NCBI GenBank assembly: GCA_905147135.1
Contig: LR990061.1
Span: 6,486,026 to 6,550,025 of the forward strand
DNA length: 64,000 nt
Source of the DNA: Blastobasis lacticolella
Taxonomy: Eukaryota; Arthropoda; Insecta; Lepidoptera; Blastobasidae
Direction of reading: 5' to 3'
Below, piece by piece: positions 30,871 through 42,480 of the stretch. The translations under genes and the position numbers were made by a program. A model generated the notes under the pieces. It saw only the letters and a program-made list of their open reading frames with translations. It did not search any database and was not told the DNA's origin. Positions within the stretch are counted from its first letter, which is position 1; the number at the start of each line of letters is the position of its first letter.

Positions 30871-31938
30871 TTTTTTTAAATTATTGCTGAGATATAATGA
30901 TTACCATCTTGTGGATCTAGCGAATACATAGAAATAATCCACAACATTAACATCTAAGCTACAAAATGACAATGTAATAAAATTCAGCCATAGAATCTCC
31001 GAGAACCAATTACAAGACTGCATTATATTCCTCAACTAAAGACCTAATACTCCGAGTAGTACCTGTTTGAGGACCTCAGCCCCAAAGCCGGCTAACGAGG
31101 CTCGCATGGGGGAGGGGGAAGGGGGGTCCCGGGCTGATGTCTCAATACCTCCCAGTGTGCGAGCCTATTATTTCTGTCCCACACGACGCGGTAGCGAGCT
31201 GGGGGCGCGGGAGACGGATTCTGTTGGGCTTTCTCTCATATGAAACTGTTGAGTAATAATGATATTAATGTGGGATCGATTTTGAAAATAAACGTCTTTG
31301 TTTAAGCGGACTTCAGTCGTTTTTATTGGATTAAATAATTTTTTACAAAATAATACGGTCCGAATCGTATTATGGCCATACGTCGTCTGGCTCCCGGGAA
31401 AGGGGAAAGATCCCTTTCATTCGTCTATTCATACACTCGGTCTCCAGTCGTTCATCGTTGCATTCAATTTCTCCACGACGGTGCCAATCAGCTTCCAAGA
31501 CTGTTCAACTGACAGCTATGTTAATATAATATTATTCTAGTTAAGTAATTTGTTTTGAATTTCATTAGACCATATTAATAATTTTGACATAAGCTTTATA
31601 GTTTTTTGTTAGTATGGCTAATATACACACGAGAAATAACAAATTTAAATTAGGCGAAGTTAGCGTTTGTATTGCTTCGTCGTAACTAGTACAATAGATA
31701 GATCATTTCATAAATGACTATTACTACCAAGCAGAAATATCTAAAAACAAGTCTTGTATTCTTGAAGTTCCTTCCATACAATTTGACCTCCCCTATTCAA
31801 GTGCTACAAAGCGTGGTGCACCTACAATGCAGTTTATGTGTTGCCGCGCATACATCCATTTATATCAAAATGATATATCTTTACACGTTATCACACAATT
31901 TTCAACCTTAACGGTGTCACTATAAATTCAACTTTTCG
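30871..31938. other. Intergenic with G-rich run
   Basis: Bases 31109-31130 contain GGGGGAGGGGGAAGGGGGG, a potential G-quadruplex, within a GC-rich block (31070-31220). No CpG-island gene start can be assigned. Remainder AT-rich. Confidence 0.45.
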
Positions 31939-32136
31939 TCACCGAAATAGGATTTCTTTAACGTCTACCCAGGAAATGCTTTCGAATGCATTGTCCTGAG
32001 ATATCAACTTTGCCTGCTTAGAATAAGATATATTTTTGAATGCTGACTTTATTCTTGCGACGACCTTTTGGAATCGAAGGCGAGATTTTCCGAGTTTAAA
32101 TTGGTTCAATATGAAACGCCCTAATAAAGTCAGCAA
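31939..32136 (-). CDS. Unrecognised 65-codon open frame
   Basis: Product MLTLLGRFILNQFKLGKSRL, then RFQKVVARIKSAFKNISYSK and QAKLISQDNAFESISWVDVK, is basic and helical-looking with protein-like composition. It could be an exon or transposon scrap; no flanking coding sequence or known motif. Confidence 0.15.
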   Translation of the reverse strand: MLTLLGRFILNQFKLGKSRLRFQKVVARIKSAFKNISYSKQAKLISQDNAFESISWVDVKEILFR

Positions 32137-33529
32137 TTCAATTGAAATGGAACCCAGTGTTCTGTGGGTTTTGGTTGTATTTCAAGTAAACTAGGGTAGA
32201 GTTAGGGTGCGTTCAGATTGTGTAGGAAACAGCCTAGTGTGAGGTAACGTGGATCGCGAGAAAGTAGTGCTATTTGCTACCGTATCGCGCGCCATCGCGC
32301 TGCCAGGGGCGCCCAACCTCAGTTCCATTGTTTTAAATCGGTGTATATATTTTATTGAAAAAAGGGATGGCTGAAAAGAATGATATAATAACAGTTTTTA
32401 CAGTCTTTAACTCTAGTTATAACAGTTTTCATTAATTTCTCTAAAGATAGAAAACCATAATAAATGTATCTATTGCTAAAAGCATAAGAAAAAAATGCTA
32501 CGTCTAAAAGATATTTTTATACAAATTGATAATGCCGTGAGCATTAAATGAAAAACAACGTAATGTAGATATTATTTTCATGTATCTATTGTAGCGGACG
32601 CATGTGGTGTTGCGGTTTCCTCTGGCGGCTATGACCACACCATCACACGATCCGATTGCGCGCTTGCCTCTCTGCATTACCTACATGAAAAACATTATAA
32701 AAAAGCGCATGCAGCGTGCAAGCAGACATGCAGTATGAATGCAAGCATGCAGCATACAAGTACAAGCACATCAGCTCCGGCTCTCTATCACACTCTAGAG
32801 TCGTAGCGACAAGACTAGGTGGAGTCGAGGATGATAGACTTCGGGGCATACCAGGGAGCCGACCCACTTTAATTAAAGCACACCACACAACAATTATTTT
32901 GAATCACAGCATATGAAACAAGAAATATATTATCCCTTATTTTATTTATTTATCTTAATTACCCAATGGGTGTTAGATCAAAATTGGTTACGCACATGAC
33001 TATTATACTAACAAAACATATTGTATCAATTGAAATTACAACCGCCGTTATTTCAAAATATGTTCTAAAAATCTTAGAGGGACTACAAAAAAACAGATCA
33101 CCTCAAATTACTTTACAACGCAAAACAATCGCTTATCGCCTCAATTATCAAATCCGATCCAAGGTTGGGCACCCCTGCCGCGTATGCGACGTCACATCAG
33201 TGGCCGCATCCGTCCAATCAGCAGCATTATATGTTAATAGCCTATTAGAATACGTAGCGAGCTTCGCGCCGACAAGACCAGCGTAACTAGACCCCCGATG
33301 CAGGATTGTTGTATTGGATAAATTTATTTCTTCCACAATTATACCGGTCGGCGGTTCTATCAAACTGGCGGCTTGACCGTCTTTGGAGTATGGATTTCAT
33401 TAATTCATTGTCACCCGCGTCCTTTCATAATGCATCTTTTACCGTCTATATCATGTGAAGTGTTCAGAGGAGTTTTTGGAGTGCTAGGCTGCAGAATTTC
33501 GCGATCGTCGCTACTTCATCATCAATGAT
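32137..33529. other. Intergenic, no gene seen
   Basis: GC-rich patch at 32245-32320 (gatcgcgagaaagtagtgct ... gcgcgccatcgcgctgccag). GCATGCA-rich stretch at 32705-32760 (gcatgcagcgtgcaagcagacatgcag). No gene or named repeat. Confidence 0.4.
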
Positions 33530-33775
33530 GATTCATCATCATAACAGTCCACTGCAGGACTGAAGGCCTCTCCCACGAAAGGGAAAGTAATTGCCATAAT
33601 CTCCAATCTTGGCATGCGGGATTGAGACAGTGTTATATATAGCAATAGATAATGCTGCTGCCCATTTTACAGACTACGGAGTCTCTAGATCTTTTGCCTC
33701 GAAAACGTTAGTCGCCTTGTACCCACGAGTGTAAGGGGTTGGTGCTATTCTACTCTGCCGGACACCACACGGCCA
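33530..33775. repeat. Repeat S, longest copy
   Basis: acagtccactgcaggactga, ggcctctcccacgaaaggga, gccataatctccaatcttgg, gctgcccattttacagacta, cggagtctctagatcttttg and ctctgccggacaccacacgg. It unites the parts seen at 9440-9540 and 18160-18410. No reading frame. Confidence 0.65.
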
Positions 33776-34361
33776 ACAACCTTACCTGCCTTTATCCCAA
33801 CTTACCTGCCGTGTGTTAAAATTCCACCCGTACCTGGATGTGTGGCGGTCGACCACCGCAGACTTTTCACGACACGTCTTGCCTTGTACTTATGACCGCG
33901 CACGAACGATGTATTATTTATTTATACAATTAAATCTACATTTTTTATCTTACACCACTTCACTCTTTCAAAATGGTTGGTTTAAGAGAGTGTAATCTTA
34001 TCAGTGTTATAGAATGAGCTTCTTGCCGCAGTCTTTCCAACAGCATTGAAACCTTCAGGACACGAGCTTTCAATATATTTATTTCAAAAACCGGTAACGT
34101 CTATGCGACTCTATTATACAAAAATGTTCTTTTCTATCTAGATATATTCTATTCTGAGGTTTGAGGTGTCTAACATACTAAACTAAACAAGAAGCTCAAT
34201 TACTTAAATCTATAGACTCTCAGTTGCCTAATATATTGGTGTAATAGTCATATCATCAGCTCTCCGGTTGACTTATAGCTAAAGCTATGAAGCTTTAAGT
34301 CCGCCGTAGTAATTTTCATAATTATCAGTGGTATGACCTTGACAAACACTGGGGAGCTAAT
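33776..34361. other. Intergenic, no gene seen
   Basis: A TTATTTATTTATA run lies at 33912-33924. Otherwise unique AT-rich DNA. Confidence 0.4.
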
Positions 34362-34720
34362 TTTTTTTTTTTTTTTTTATGTCATACTGTAGGCAAACAG
34401 GCAAGCGGGCCACCTGATGGATAGCAGTCACCACTGCCTATAGACATTAGCAACACCAAGAGTATCGCCAATGCGTTGCCTACCTCTATAACACGTTGCT
34501 GTGGCAGCAAAAGGCAATTGCCACTCCACTGCCAAAGCCGCAGTTCCCCAAATCCCCACCCCATGGAGCACTGGAAACCTTACTCACCGGCAGAAACACA
34601 ATACTATTTAAAAGAGTATTATTTAGCTGCGATATTCTGTAAGGTGGAGGTACTTCCCCAGTCGGGCGGCTCCAATTCGAACGAGATACCCCGCTATGCC
34701 CTACCTCTCTCTAATTACTA
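34362..34720 (-). repeat. LINE-tail unit of about 345 bp (GGTGACCACTTTCC family)
   Basis: Starts with a 19-bp T run (poly(A) of the minus strand), then gtcatactgtaggcaaacag ... ccagtcgggcggctccaatt ... gccctacctctct. It is the reverse complement of 38571-38912 along its whole length, so these two define the unit. Confidence 0.8.
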
Positions 34721-34725
34721 TAAGA

Positions 34726-34792
34726 CACGGTAACCACTTTCCATGGTGGCCCGCTTACCTGTTTGCCAACAGTATGTCATAAAAAAGGGTAA
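34726..34792 (+). repeat. Short opposite-strand copy of the same tail
   Basis: acacggtaaccactttccat, ggtggcccgcttacctgttt and atgtcataaaaaagg; it lies head-to-head with the longer minus-strand unit. Confidence 0.7.
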
Positions 34793-35829
34793 TTTTAGCC
34801 TAAAGATAATGTTCTTAAACCACCTGTCTTTTTCGGCATAAGATTTCCGACGGACAAATTCAGTGTGGATGATTTTTATAGGTAATAGGTGACCGCCATC
34901 TCACCTGTTGGCAAGTGACCAAAGGCTAGGTTAGATAACTGACTTCCAATTTCTGCCATAAAAAAATGATTTAAGGATCCACAACTGATTATTTAATTAG
35001 AAGCCAACCTAATCGCATCAGTGACACAATAATTAAGGCCCTGACACACGTTAAAGCACCCTATTATGTAAACAAAGGCTCTCCCGCCGCACTTCACAAA
35101 ACGAGATGCAAAAGTTAGATAAAATCAATTACCATAGCACTCGGGCAAGGCTCTGAATTAAGACGCGCCTGCGCAATAAACACTGTTAAAATGCCACCGG
35201 CCATAATTAGCACCAAACAGACAGTTCGGAAATACGCCTACTGGCCAGCAATAAATCCAATTATAGCTGAATTAATTCGAATAATACCTGGCCGGAATGT
35301 TTCCGAAAGGGTATAAAAAAAGGAAAAAATTCAAAAAAGGAACAAGGAAAGAATATTCTCGACGATTTGGTGACATTTTTTCGCTCGCGTGCTCGGCTTT
35401 GGAGCCGTTCTGTTTTGGGTTTTCGTAATTATTCAAAGGGTTAATTAAGGGAGTTAAAGATCAAACGGATGCCGAGCCAATATCAGTTTACGTGGAATAT
35501 TAATTTGCGCATGATTTTAGTTTGGTTAATTGACCACTTATATTGAAATGGAGACTGTGGGGGGATAAATTGTTTGTATTTTATTTTGGCATTGTGAGAT
35601 TAGTCTGATTATCTTCCTAATTGTGGATCTTGTGGGTGTTATTCCCTTTCCATATTTATGAGAAATGTAATCCGTATTTCATCGATAATTAAATGTACCT
35701 ACCTACCTACAGCAATTCGTATGTAGCTTTCTGCCATACTCGTAAATAACTAATACCAAGAAAACCACTATCCTTGTATAGGTATGTTCATATCACTCAT
35801 GTCTAGATGAATACGAATTTAGGAATTGA
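34793..35829. promoter_or_regulatory. Repeat-poor unique segment, candidate enhancer DNA
   Basis: Apart from a small tail-like fragment near 34890-34930, no repeat is seen. Transcription-factor-like words are dense: GTAAACAAA forkhead core at 35068-35076, CAATTA/TAATTA homeodomain cores at about 35031, 35128, 35200 and 35258-35275, and a conserved-looking block 35040-35300. Inference only. Confidence 0.3.
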
Positions 35830-35905
35830 AGATGTTATGGGCGACAGTTACCACTTACTATCAGGTGGGCTGTCTCCGTTAGTCACTGAATAGCATAAAA
35901 ATATA
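35830..35905 (+). repeat. Repeat L fragment
   Basis: gatgttatgggcgacagtta, ccacttactatcaggtgggc and tgtctccgttagtcactg, as at 62456-62530. Confidence 0.7.
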
Positions 35906-36465
35906 TAAATATACCTACTAGTCTAGATGAATTGAACATGGTCATAGACCTAAAACTGATGAAGAAAACTATTTAATAGCCCTACCCTCAAAACACTTTC
36001 AGTAGCAGACCGTCCGTCCCGCGTAACTTTGTAGCGGCGTACCGCTGCGCTCTTTATGCATTTTTTGTGCGCGTGTCACCAGGTAATGAATCGCGGCCCT
36101 GTGTCCCCAATAAATACTGGCTACTGGTTAATTGAAACATTATGAATGTGATCTTATCGCGAGCCCTCACAAAGACACCGCGCCCGGACGATATGCGCTG
36201 TTTTAGGAATTGGGCCCCGGATTCCTTCTTTTTTCTCTCTCGATTTTTTTAATGAGCCCACGATATTGTTTGCGGGACGCTGGCATCTTAATTATCATTT
36301 TAATTTCGGTGGCGGACGTGTCCCTGTTTTAATGGTTGAAAAACATAGTTTCCGTGGGATATGTTTTTTATTGGGCAAGAATTATGATTTTGTTCTGAAT
36401 AATTTTATCTAAAGTAAAAAGTAGTAAAAAGTCAAGTAGGCAAGTATATATTATGTATGTATCTA
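35906..36465. promoter_or_regulatory. Unique GC-mixed segment, candidate regulatory DNA
   Basis: Bases 36000-36310 are single-copy and GC-mixed (gtagcggcgtaccgctgcgc, atcgcgagccctcacaaaga), with TTAATTG and ATTAT cores and no frame. Candidate conserved non-coding element, inferred from base composition only. Confidence 0.3.
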
Positions 36466-36530
36466 TTTTTTTTTATGTAATACGGCAGACAAACAGGAAA
36501 TCGTGCCACCTGATGGAAAGTGGTCACCGG
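36466..36530 (-). repeat. LINE tail fragment (GGTGACCACTTTCC family)
   Basis: ttttttttatgtaatacggc, agacaaacaggaaatcgtgc and cacctgatggaaagtggtca. Confidence 0.75.
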
Positions 36531-37299
36531 TATAAATTAGGACGCTTACCTACGCCTATATTGGTAAGTACCTAAAATCCAGTTGACGCATCGATCAATC
36601 CAAATGAGCACACTGTTATACTGATTAAATCCGGCACAAAGACAATCCAACGGACGCGTGAGAACGATTCATATTTTGAGACGTAATAAATATCGATGCT
36701 TGACCGTCAGTCACTGGCCAATATTGTTATCATTTTTTTATTGTTTCAGACCTATTCATATGCCATCTCCTTTGTAAAATACGATCGGAACTTATGCGAC
36801 TTTAAGGGGCGTACTGGCTGCTTTTTCGTGACGGCCGCGAAAAGGAAAAATAAAAGGGTTTAAAATATATGGAAGCGCCATAATATCTCGTTATTATTTT
36901 CGGGGAACAATAGCGCCTGCGCTGTCACATCCAGCGCGGCGCATGCAAATAGTCATAAATAAATAAATAAAAAATAAATATGAGCGCTCGGCCGGCGATG
37001 TCTTATTTTAAGGGCCGCGGAGAGGACGGGGAGCGGTGTGCGCTGGATCGGGCTCTATTTATGTTAGTATGATGAGGACGCAGTTTTTTTTAATTGGAAG
37101 TGTTATGTTCCGTCTAGCGTTGTTCAACTTCGTAGAAAAATCCAAAAGTCTATTTGGACTTTTGAAATAAGACACGAAGTAAAGGAGTAGACAATAAGCA
37201 TCTGGCCAATCGAGGGGATATAGTAGCTAGCGAAATTATTGGCACGAGGCATTAAATCTTTGTCCTCATAGTAACACTCACCCGCAGTTCTGACTTTTT
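36531..37299. promoter_or_regulatory. Unique segment with octamer site
   Basis: Bases 36880-37060 combine GC-rich words (gcgcctgcgctgtcacatcc, ctcggccggcgatgtctta) with an ATGCAAAT octamer (36943-36950, POU-type site) and a (TAAA)n patch. It looks like an enhancer or promoter core. No exon identified. Confidence 0.3.
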
Positions 37300-37510
37300 T
37301 AACCATATACGAAATAAGAGGGGTGTTAGAATGTATCTCTGGATCCGTGTTTGTCTGTGGCATCGTAACTCCCGATCAGATGGAGCGATTTCGATACGGT
37401 TATCTATATTCGAAAATTATTTATAGGTATAACTTTGTTTCATTAAAATCGGTTCATTAGTTTAAGAAATATTTTCTTAGGTACCTACTAGCGTCTGCCC
37501 ACGGCTTCAT
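37300..37510 (+). repeat. Repeat P copy with 3' part
   Basis: ataagaggggtgttagaatg, gtttgtctgtggcatcgtaa, gagcgatttcgatacggtta, cattaaaatcggttcattag, cctactagcgtctgcccacg and gcttc. This extends the family beyond the copy at 28914-29040. Confidence 0.65.
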
Positions 37511-38045
37511 TAAAACATCCACCCATTCTTACAAGATTTGTACCTACCTAATATTAGTAATTTAAATGTTATGGGCCACAGTTACCGCTTACCTGAAGCC
37601 ATCCTGAGTAGCAAACAAAACCAAAAAAAAAAACCTTTCCAACAACGATGCCACATCCAGCTCACCTAGTTCCTTACCCCGGCCGCGTTGTCCAAACAAG
37701 TCCCTGTGTCGGGGCGGCGCCCCGGCCGTCCCTAACAAATGTCGCCATATTGAAAATAAACAGACGCGCAAATATATTGTGTATTTATATGTATTTACTC
37801 ACATCGGCATGTTATGAGGCTTGGGGATTGCTAAGGCCCACGTTGAGTACTTGTAGTACAACTGTGGGGTAAGGATTAATGCGGTTGTAAGATATATCTT
37901 AAGATAAAGTCGGCACTTAACCTATCCTTGAATTGTGACATCGTTTGCGATGTGTCTTGCATCTACTTTTCGTATGCGCGCCACTACTAAGTACCCATTG
38001 TATTCTTTTGATAGTGCAATAAAGCGTTATTCATTCATTCATTCA
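37511..38045. other. Unique DNA with GC island and a LINE-type tail
   Basis: Repeat L scrap at 37567-37600 (tgttatgggccacagttacc). GC-rich block at 37676-37740 (ccccggccgcgttgtccaaa, gggcggcgccccggccgtcc). At 37985-38045 'actaagtacccattgtattc..tgcaataaagcg' followed by (ATTC)n is a retroelement 3' end. Confidence 0.5.
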
Positions 38046-38055
38046 TACTAAAAAA

Positions 38056-38217
38056 GTCTGTTTCACAACCTACTGATGAGTTCCAGATATCTTATTTAAC
38101 AGATATATACCAGTGATGCCGTCTCCTTCTTGTTAGTACAAAATGAAATATACGGATAATCACAGATATCTGTCAGATAAAATATCGGGAACTTAACAGT
38201 AGGTGGTGAAACAGGCA
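38056..38217. mobile_element. Foldback element, about 162 bp
   Basis: gtctgtttcacaacctactg at the left and cagtaggtggtgaaacaggc at the right are inverted copies, and arm homology extends inward past gagttcc..gatatctta to about 50 bp. No target duplication can be stated with confidence. Confidence 0.7.
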
Positions 38218-38364
38218 CTAAGGAGTGGAACTACAGGAATTAAAAAGAAAAGACAAAAAATAATAACGAACTTGAAGAAGGAAATCGTCGCGATCTACGG
38301 GATGCTGACGAGAACTGTTGGCCCAATTTCGTCCCACATATAATTTCCAAAAGGATTTAGATGT

Positions 38365-38405
38365 AGATTATAAATCCATATATGATAAATATGGATTTAT
38401 AATCT
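38365..38405. repeat. Perfect 17-bp-arm hairpin, 7-nt loop
   Basis: agattataaatccatat (38365-38381), loop atgataa, atatggatttataatct (38389-38405). No other copy seen. Confidence 0.8.
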
Positions 38406-38570
38406 TCATTGCTGCCGATTGGTGAGCTCGCACGAGATCAATTGCATCGGACTGATAATGAAATCACATCCGAGCTCGTCAATGCGAGCTCACCTGCTGC
38501 GAGAGACCTTGAGGTCCTTCAGAAGCTCGAGGGCTAATACAGTGGTGTTATTCTTCGAAGGCGATTTTAA

Positions 38571-38912
38571 GAGAGGTAGGGCATAGCGGGGTATCCCGTT
38601 CGAATTGGAGCCGCTCGACTGGGGAAGTACCTCCACCTTACAGAATACCGTAGCTAAACAATACTCTTTTAAATAGTGTTGTGTTTCTGCCGGTGAGTAA
38701 GGTTTCCAGTGCTCCATGGGGTGGGGATTTGGGGAACCGTGGCTTTGGCAGTGGAGGAGCATTTGTCTTTTTGCTGCCAAAGCAACGTGTTATAGAGGTG
38801 GGCAACGCATTGGCGATACTCTTGGTGTTACTAATGTCTATAGGCAGTGGTGACCACTTTCCAGCAGGTGGCCCGCTTGCCTGTTTGCCTACTGTATGAC
38901 ATAAAAAAAAAT
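38571..38912 (+). repeat. LINE-tail unit, reference plus-strand copy
   Basis: gagaggtagggcatagcggg at the 5' end, then gttcgaattggagccgctcg, gaagtacctccaccttacag, gccggtgagtaaggtttcca, gtgctccatggggtgggg, gtgggcaacgcattggcgat, ggtgaccactttccagcagg and gacataaaaaaaaat. No frame spans it. Confidence 0.8.
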
Positions 38913-40689
38913 ACCCTATTGAAGAACTACTGAAAAAACTACAGAGACCACAGACAATAACTTACAGACTAATCGCATCTCGTTATAGTAACTCTATATG
39001 AAACTTTTTGTAGAGATTTCAATTTATTACCAAATTGTTATTATTATTTAAAAAAAAAAATTATAAATTTTTTATGAAGTGGTATGGGTGCATTCTGAAC
39101 CCATCTTTAATTTGATAAAACTTCGAGGTTTCTTCTTATTTTTAGAATCCATTGACTGATTTCTGCAATAAAATCAATCAATCAATCAACAATTACAATT
39201 AATAGATGCAACTACTTTTCCTTACATTACCTTTTTCATTTACGTAGCTACCATTACATCAAGAAAAAAGCCAAATATGTATAATATTCCTCTCCGAAAC
39301 CCAGAATGACAACGCTATCAAGCGTCTACGGACAGACTAAGTCGATCAACAAAACGCTTCAAGCCAACCATTTATAGAAAGGGAGGCAAGAATTGGATTT
39401 ACCTATAAATTGTCGGTATCCAGGGGTTTTATTCGCGTAGGTATGCAAAAATGGCAGAACGAGCGGTGGGCGGGCAGGGAAATCCATTACCACTGGAATA
39501 CCTCCAAATAGGGATGTCCGGAGTGGTTATCGATAGATACTTATCGATTTAGGGATCAAGTTGGGATAAAAACGTAAATTGTTTATAGGTAGGACTTTAT
39601 AACGCCAAGATTCGAGTTGACTCCTTTCCACTTGTCATGTCTACAGGTACCCCAAAAGCCGGCACCACTTCCGCTCCGGTTAGGTTGCTGATATCCTTTG
39701 GCCGTATTTTTGAACCGTGGTCAAGTTGAAGACTCTTTACATAAGTGTGAAACGGTAATACTAGACATGATAACTTCACATATATACGGGATTCCCATCT
39801 GGTCCCGAGACTGTAGTAGTCTCAGGGTGCCTAACGGAAGATCTTGGTCAACCTCCCTTTGCCGACATATCTAACGAGTGTCACCGCAACGAGCCCGCTA
39901 CTCGTTAGGTAGTATCACTTAAGTCAGTAGTAAATAAACTATGTGTATAATATCAAATACTATTTCTCCTGTTTACAAAATTCAAGCTCCATCTTCTTAA
40001 AATCGAAGGAATTTTCAAGAAGACTCCAGCATTTCCAATTATCCAGCAAACGTAAGTGAGTATAATTTCGCCCAAAAACTTTCATCGATAACTCAAAAAC
40101 CGGGAGGACACCACTACGAAAAACATATTAGAGTGCACGTCGTCACATTTTCTAATCTATATTCAAATTGGCGCGGCCCGCCGGCGCGCCGCCATTGTAG
40201 AATGGGTATATTTTTCCAATTTCGCCCGGAAAACTCGCGCCATCGAGTCAATACCGGGAAACCTTACTAACACACAATCCCATAAATTTTCACCCCTAAC
40301 CCGTCGTGATAAGGACTAATAACTGTAGTTCTGACGGTAAAACAGACTTGGCACTGAAAAGAAAGAGGTGAAAAAGTGCAAAGAAGTGATTTCTATTGTC
40401 GTCTCTTTCTGGCATTCAGATTGCTGGTTGATTGTCGGTTTGGTATGTATACGACGGTGATATGAATAGTACGTATTACTTGTTTTTTTGTTGCTAATAT
40501 AACGGCCTCTCACGAAGTGGGGATGGGTGCTAAACAACGTCATGGTAGTTTGTGACTTTTCGCGAAGGAACTATGTTACAAAATCACGTCATAATATATA
40601 GAACACACGTTAGTAATGACCGCCAGAGGGCGTCAATGTCTTTTAATCCGTAGTTTCTCAATGGGCGGTATGTTAAGACAATATTGAAT
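38913..40689. other. Intergenic with repeat Q fragment
   Basis: Bases 39805-39870 hold repeat Q (cgagactgtagtagtctcag, ggtgcctaacggaagatctt, ggtcaacctccctttgccga). GC island at 40165-40195 (ggcgcggcccgccggcgcgc) beside GCCATTGTAG. Remainder AT-rich unique DNA. Confidence 0.45.
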
Positions 40690-40860
40690 GTGGCGTAAAA
40701 AGGTACAACATGGAATTCTTCAAGACAGGGGTGAAAAGGTTTTAAGGGGTCGGCAACGCGTGGGTGATGCCCCTGGTATTGCAAATGTCCATAGGCTGCG
40801 GTGACTGCTTACCATCAGGCAAGCAGTAAGCTTGTTTGTCACCACTTGTAGTGGTAAAAA
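40690..40860 (+). repeat. LINE 3' tail (GCGGTGACTGCTTACC family)
   Basis: acatggaattcttcaagaca, ggggtgaaaaggttttaagg, ggtcggcaacgcgtgggtga, ctgcggtgactgcttaccat and caggcaagcagtaagcttgt. The front is the decayed end of a reverse-transcriptase frame; compare 53630-53868. Confidence 0.75.
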
Positions 40861-41999
40861 AAGTACTATTATGCTGTCGATACTACGTTATTTATCGCAC
40901 ATCTCTAGCACTTCATTCGAGTGAAGTTTCTGAACAGCCGGACTATTAGAAATAAAATTGGCTAGTAATTGCTTTTAAAATACTATTGTTGAGTGTGAAA
41001 GACTTGTAGAGGTAATAGTACCTAGAGCTCGAAGTTGGATAGAGATGGCGGGCGGTATTTATTCATAGACAAACTTAGCACAAAAAATCCCCGTTTGCAA
41101 GCGACCGCACACAAGGCTCCCCTTGCATGTTTGCGGATTCGTATTTCGTTAATCTACAAACAAACATCAGATACATCCGCTCACCGATATTCGGAGATAA
41201 ACCGCTTTTAAGCGCCACTCAGTACTTACATCCGTCTACTGCTTGGGAGGTTTTTTAATCCGTATTTTTTGTTGGAGTAATCCACTTTCGGCGGCTTAAA
41301 AGGGTGTAGAGTCTAGCACTTAAGGCGAACTTGTTGGCACTTTATCTTTTCCCTATGTATGAGGCTGTTTTGGCCACCCTAGACCTGGATGAACCCTAAG
41401 ATTTGATATTTTCAAAAGAGTCTAAGAACCAGAACTATTTTTTTAAAGTAATCTATTTTATTTTATCAACAGACCTATTTGAAATGGCTGTACAATTTTA
41501 AATAGTATTCGTGTTCCTGCCGGTGAATAAGGTCTCCCAATTTGCTAGAGGCTCAAGTCCAAGAGAGGGCTGTTATGAGAACAAAGTAGTTAAGGGCTAT
41601 TTTTCGTACACTTTACCAGGACTACAGTAGCAAACCCTGTATTTACTATCTAAGCTACTAATTTACCGTTCATTTATGGCAACTTAGTGTGTTTTGTAAA
41701 ATATATACTCTCAAACAACCATGGTCAAACATGAGTCAGTCATGCTTAATTAAGTGTATCTGGAATAGCATGGTTCCCGTGGTAACCCGGTGCGGGTTCC
41801 GACAGATCTCTTCGCAAACAAATTATATTGATTTTACTTTAAATACTTTTAGTTAAGTAGTTTCTTCTTCATGGTCTGAGAAAGATCTGTGATGTTGGAG
41901 ATTCGTTGCGTACAACGACAGTCTTGTGTTTACGGTATTTTAGGTGCATTTCAAACTGACAGCACTCCTGGCCCTTTGATTATATGCCTCCCTAATCAC
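40861..41999. other. Intergenic with tail fragment
   Basis: 41495-41545 (ttttaaatagtattcgtgtt, cctgccggtgaataaggtct) is a scrap of the 345-bp LINE-tail unit. Remainder unassigned. Confidence 0.45.
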
Positions 42000-42480
42000 C
42001 CCTGGTGATATGTCGTCGTCTTCCTAGCGCTTATCCCGGCCTCTGCCAGGGTCCGCTTTCCTACTTAATCTTCTCTACTTCGCCCGGTCTTCGGCATCCT
42101 CGCGTTGTAAGCCGTTGGCTCTCGCATTTGAGTCAGCGATGTCAATTCATCGCTTCTTGGGCCGCCCACGGGGCCTCTTGCCTGATACCGGCAGATTCAG
42201 GCATCTATTTCCCACATATCCCTGAGGCTTACGCAACACGTGACCAAACCAGCGCAAACGAGCCTCCTCGATCTTATCTGCGATATCCCTCACGCTAAGG
42301 CTACCACGGATGAACTCGTTACGTACTCAATCGAGTCTCGTAGCTCCGCACATCCACCGCAGCATTTTCATTTCGTTGGCGTGGAGTTCGCGAACGTGTT
42401 TCGTCAGCGCTGGCCATGTCTCGCAGCCATAGAGCATTACCGGTCTAATTATACTTTTGTATATAAGCCCTTTGGGCTTT
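42000..42480 (-). pseudogene. LINE reverse-transcriptase C-terminus with several stops
   Basis: The minus strand reads IIRPVMLYGCETWPALTKHV, then RELHANEMKMLRWMCGATRL, a stop, VRNEFIRGSLSVRDIADKIE, EARLRWFGHVLRKPQGYVGN and RPRGRPKKR, then further stops. These are hallmarks of the thumb and C-terminus of RTE-like elements common in animals. At least three nonsense codons make it dead. A second, more decayed copy lies at 51811-52025. Confidence 0.87.

Noticed and set aside
32705..32770. CRISPR-like or satellite array of GCATGCA words
   Set aside because: Spacing is irregular and units are only 6-8 bp; it is a short scrambled simple repeat in a eukaryotic genome.
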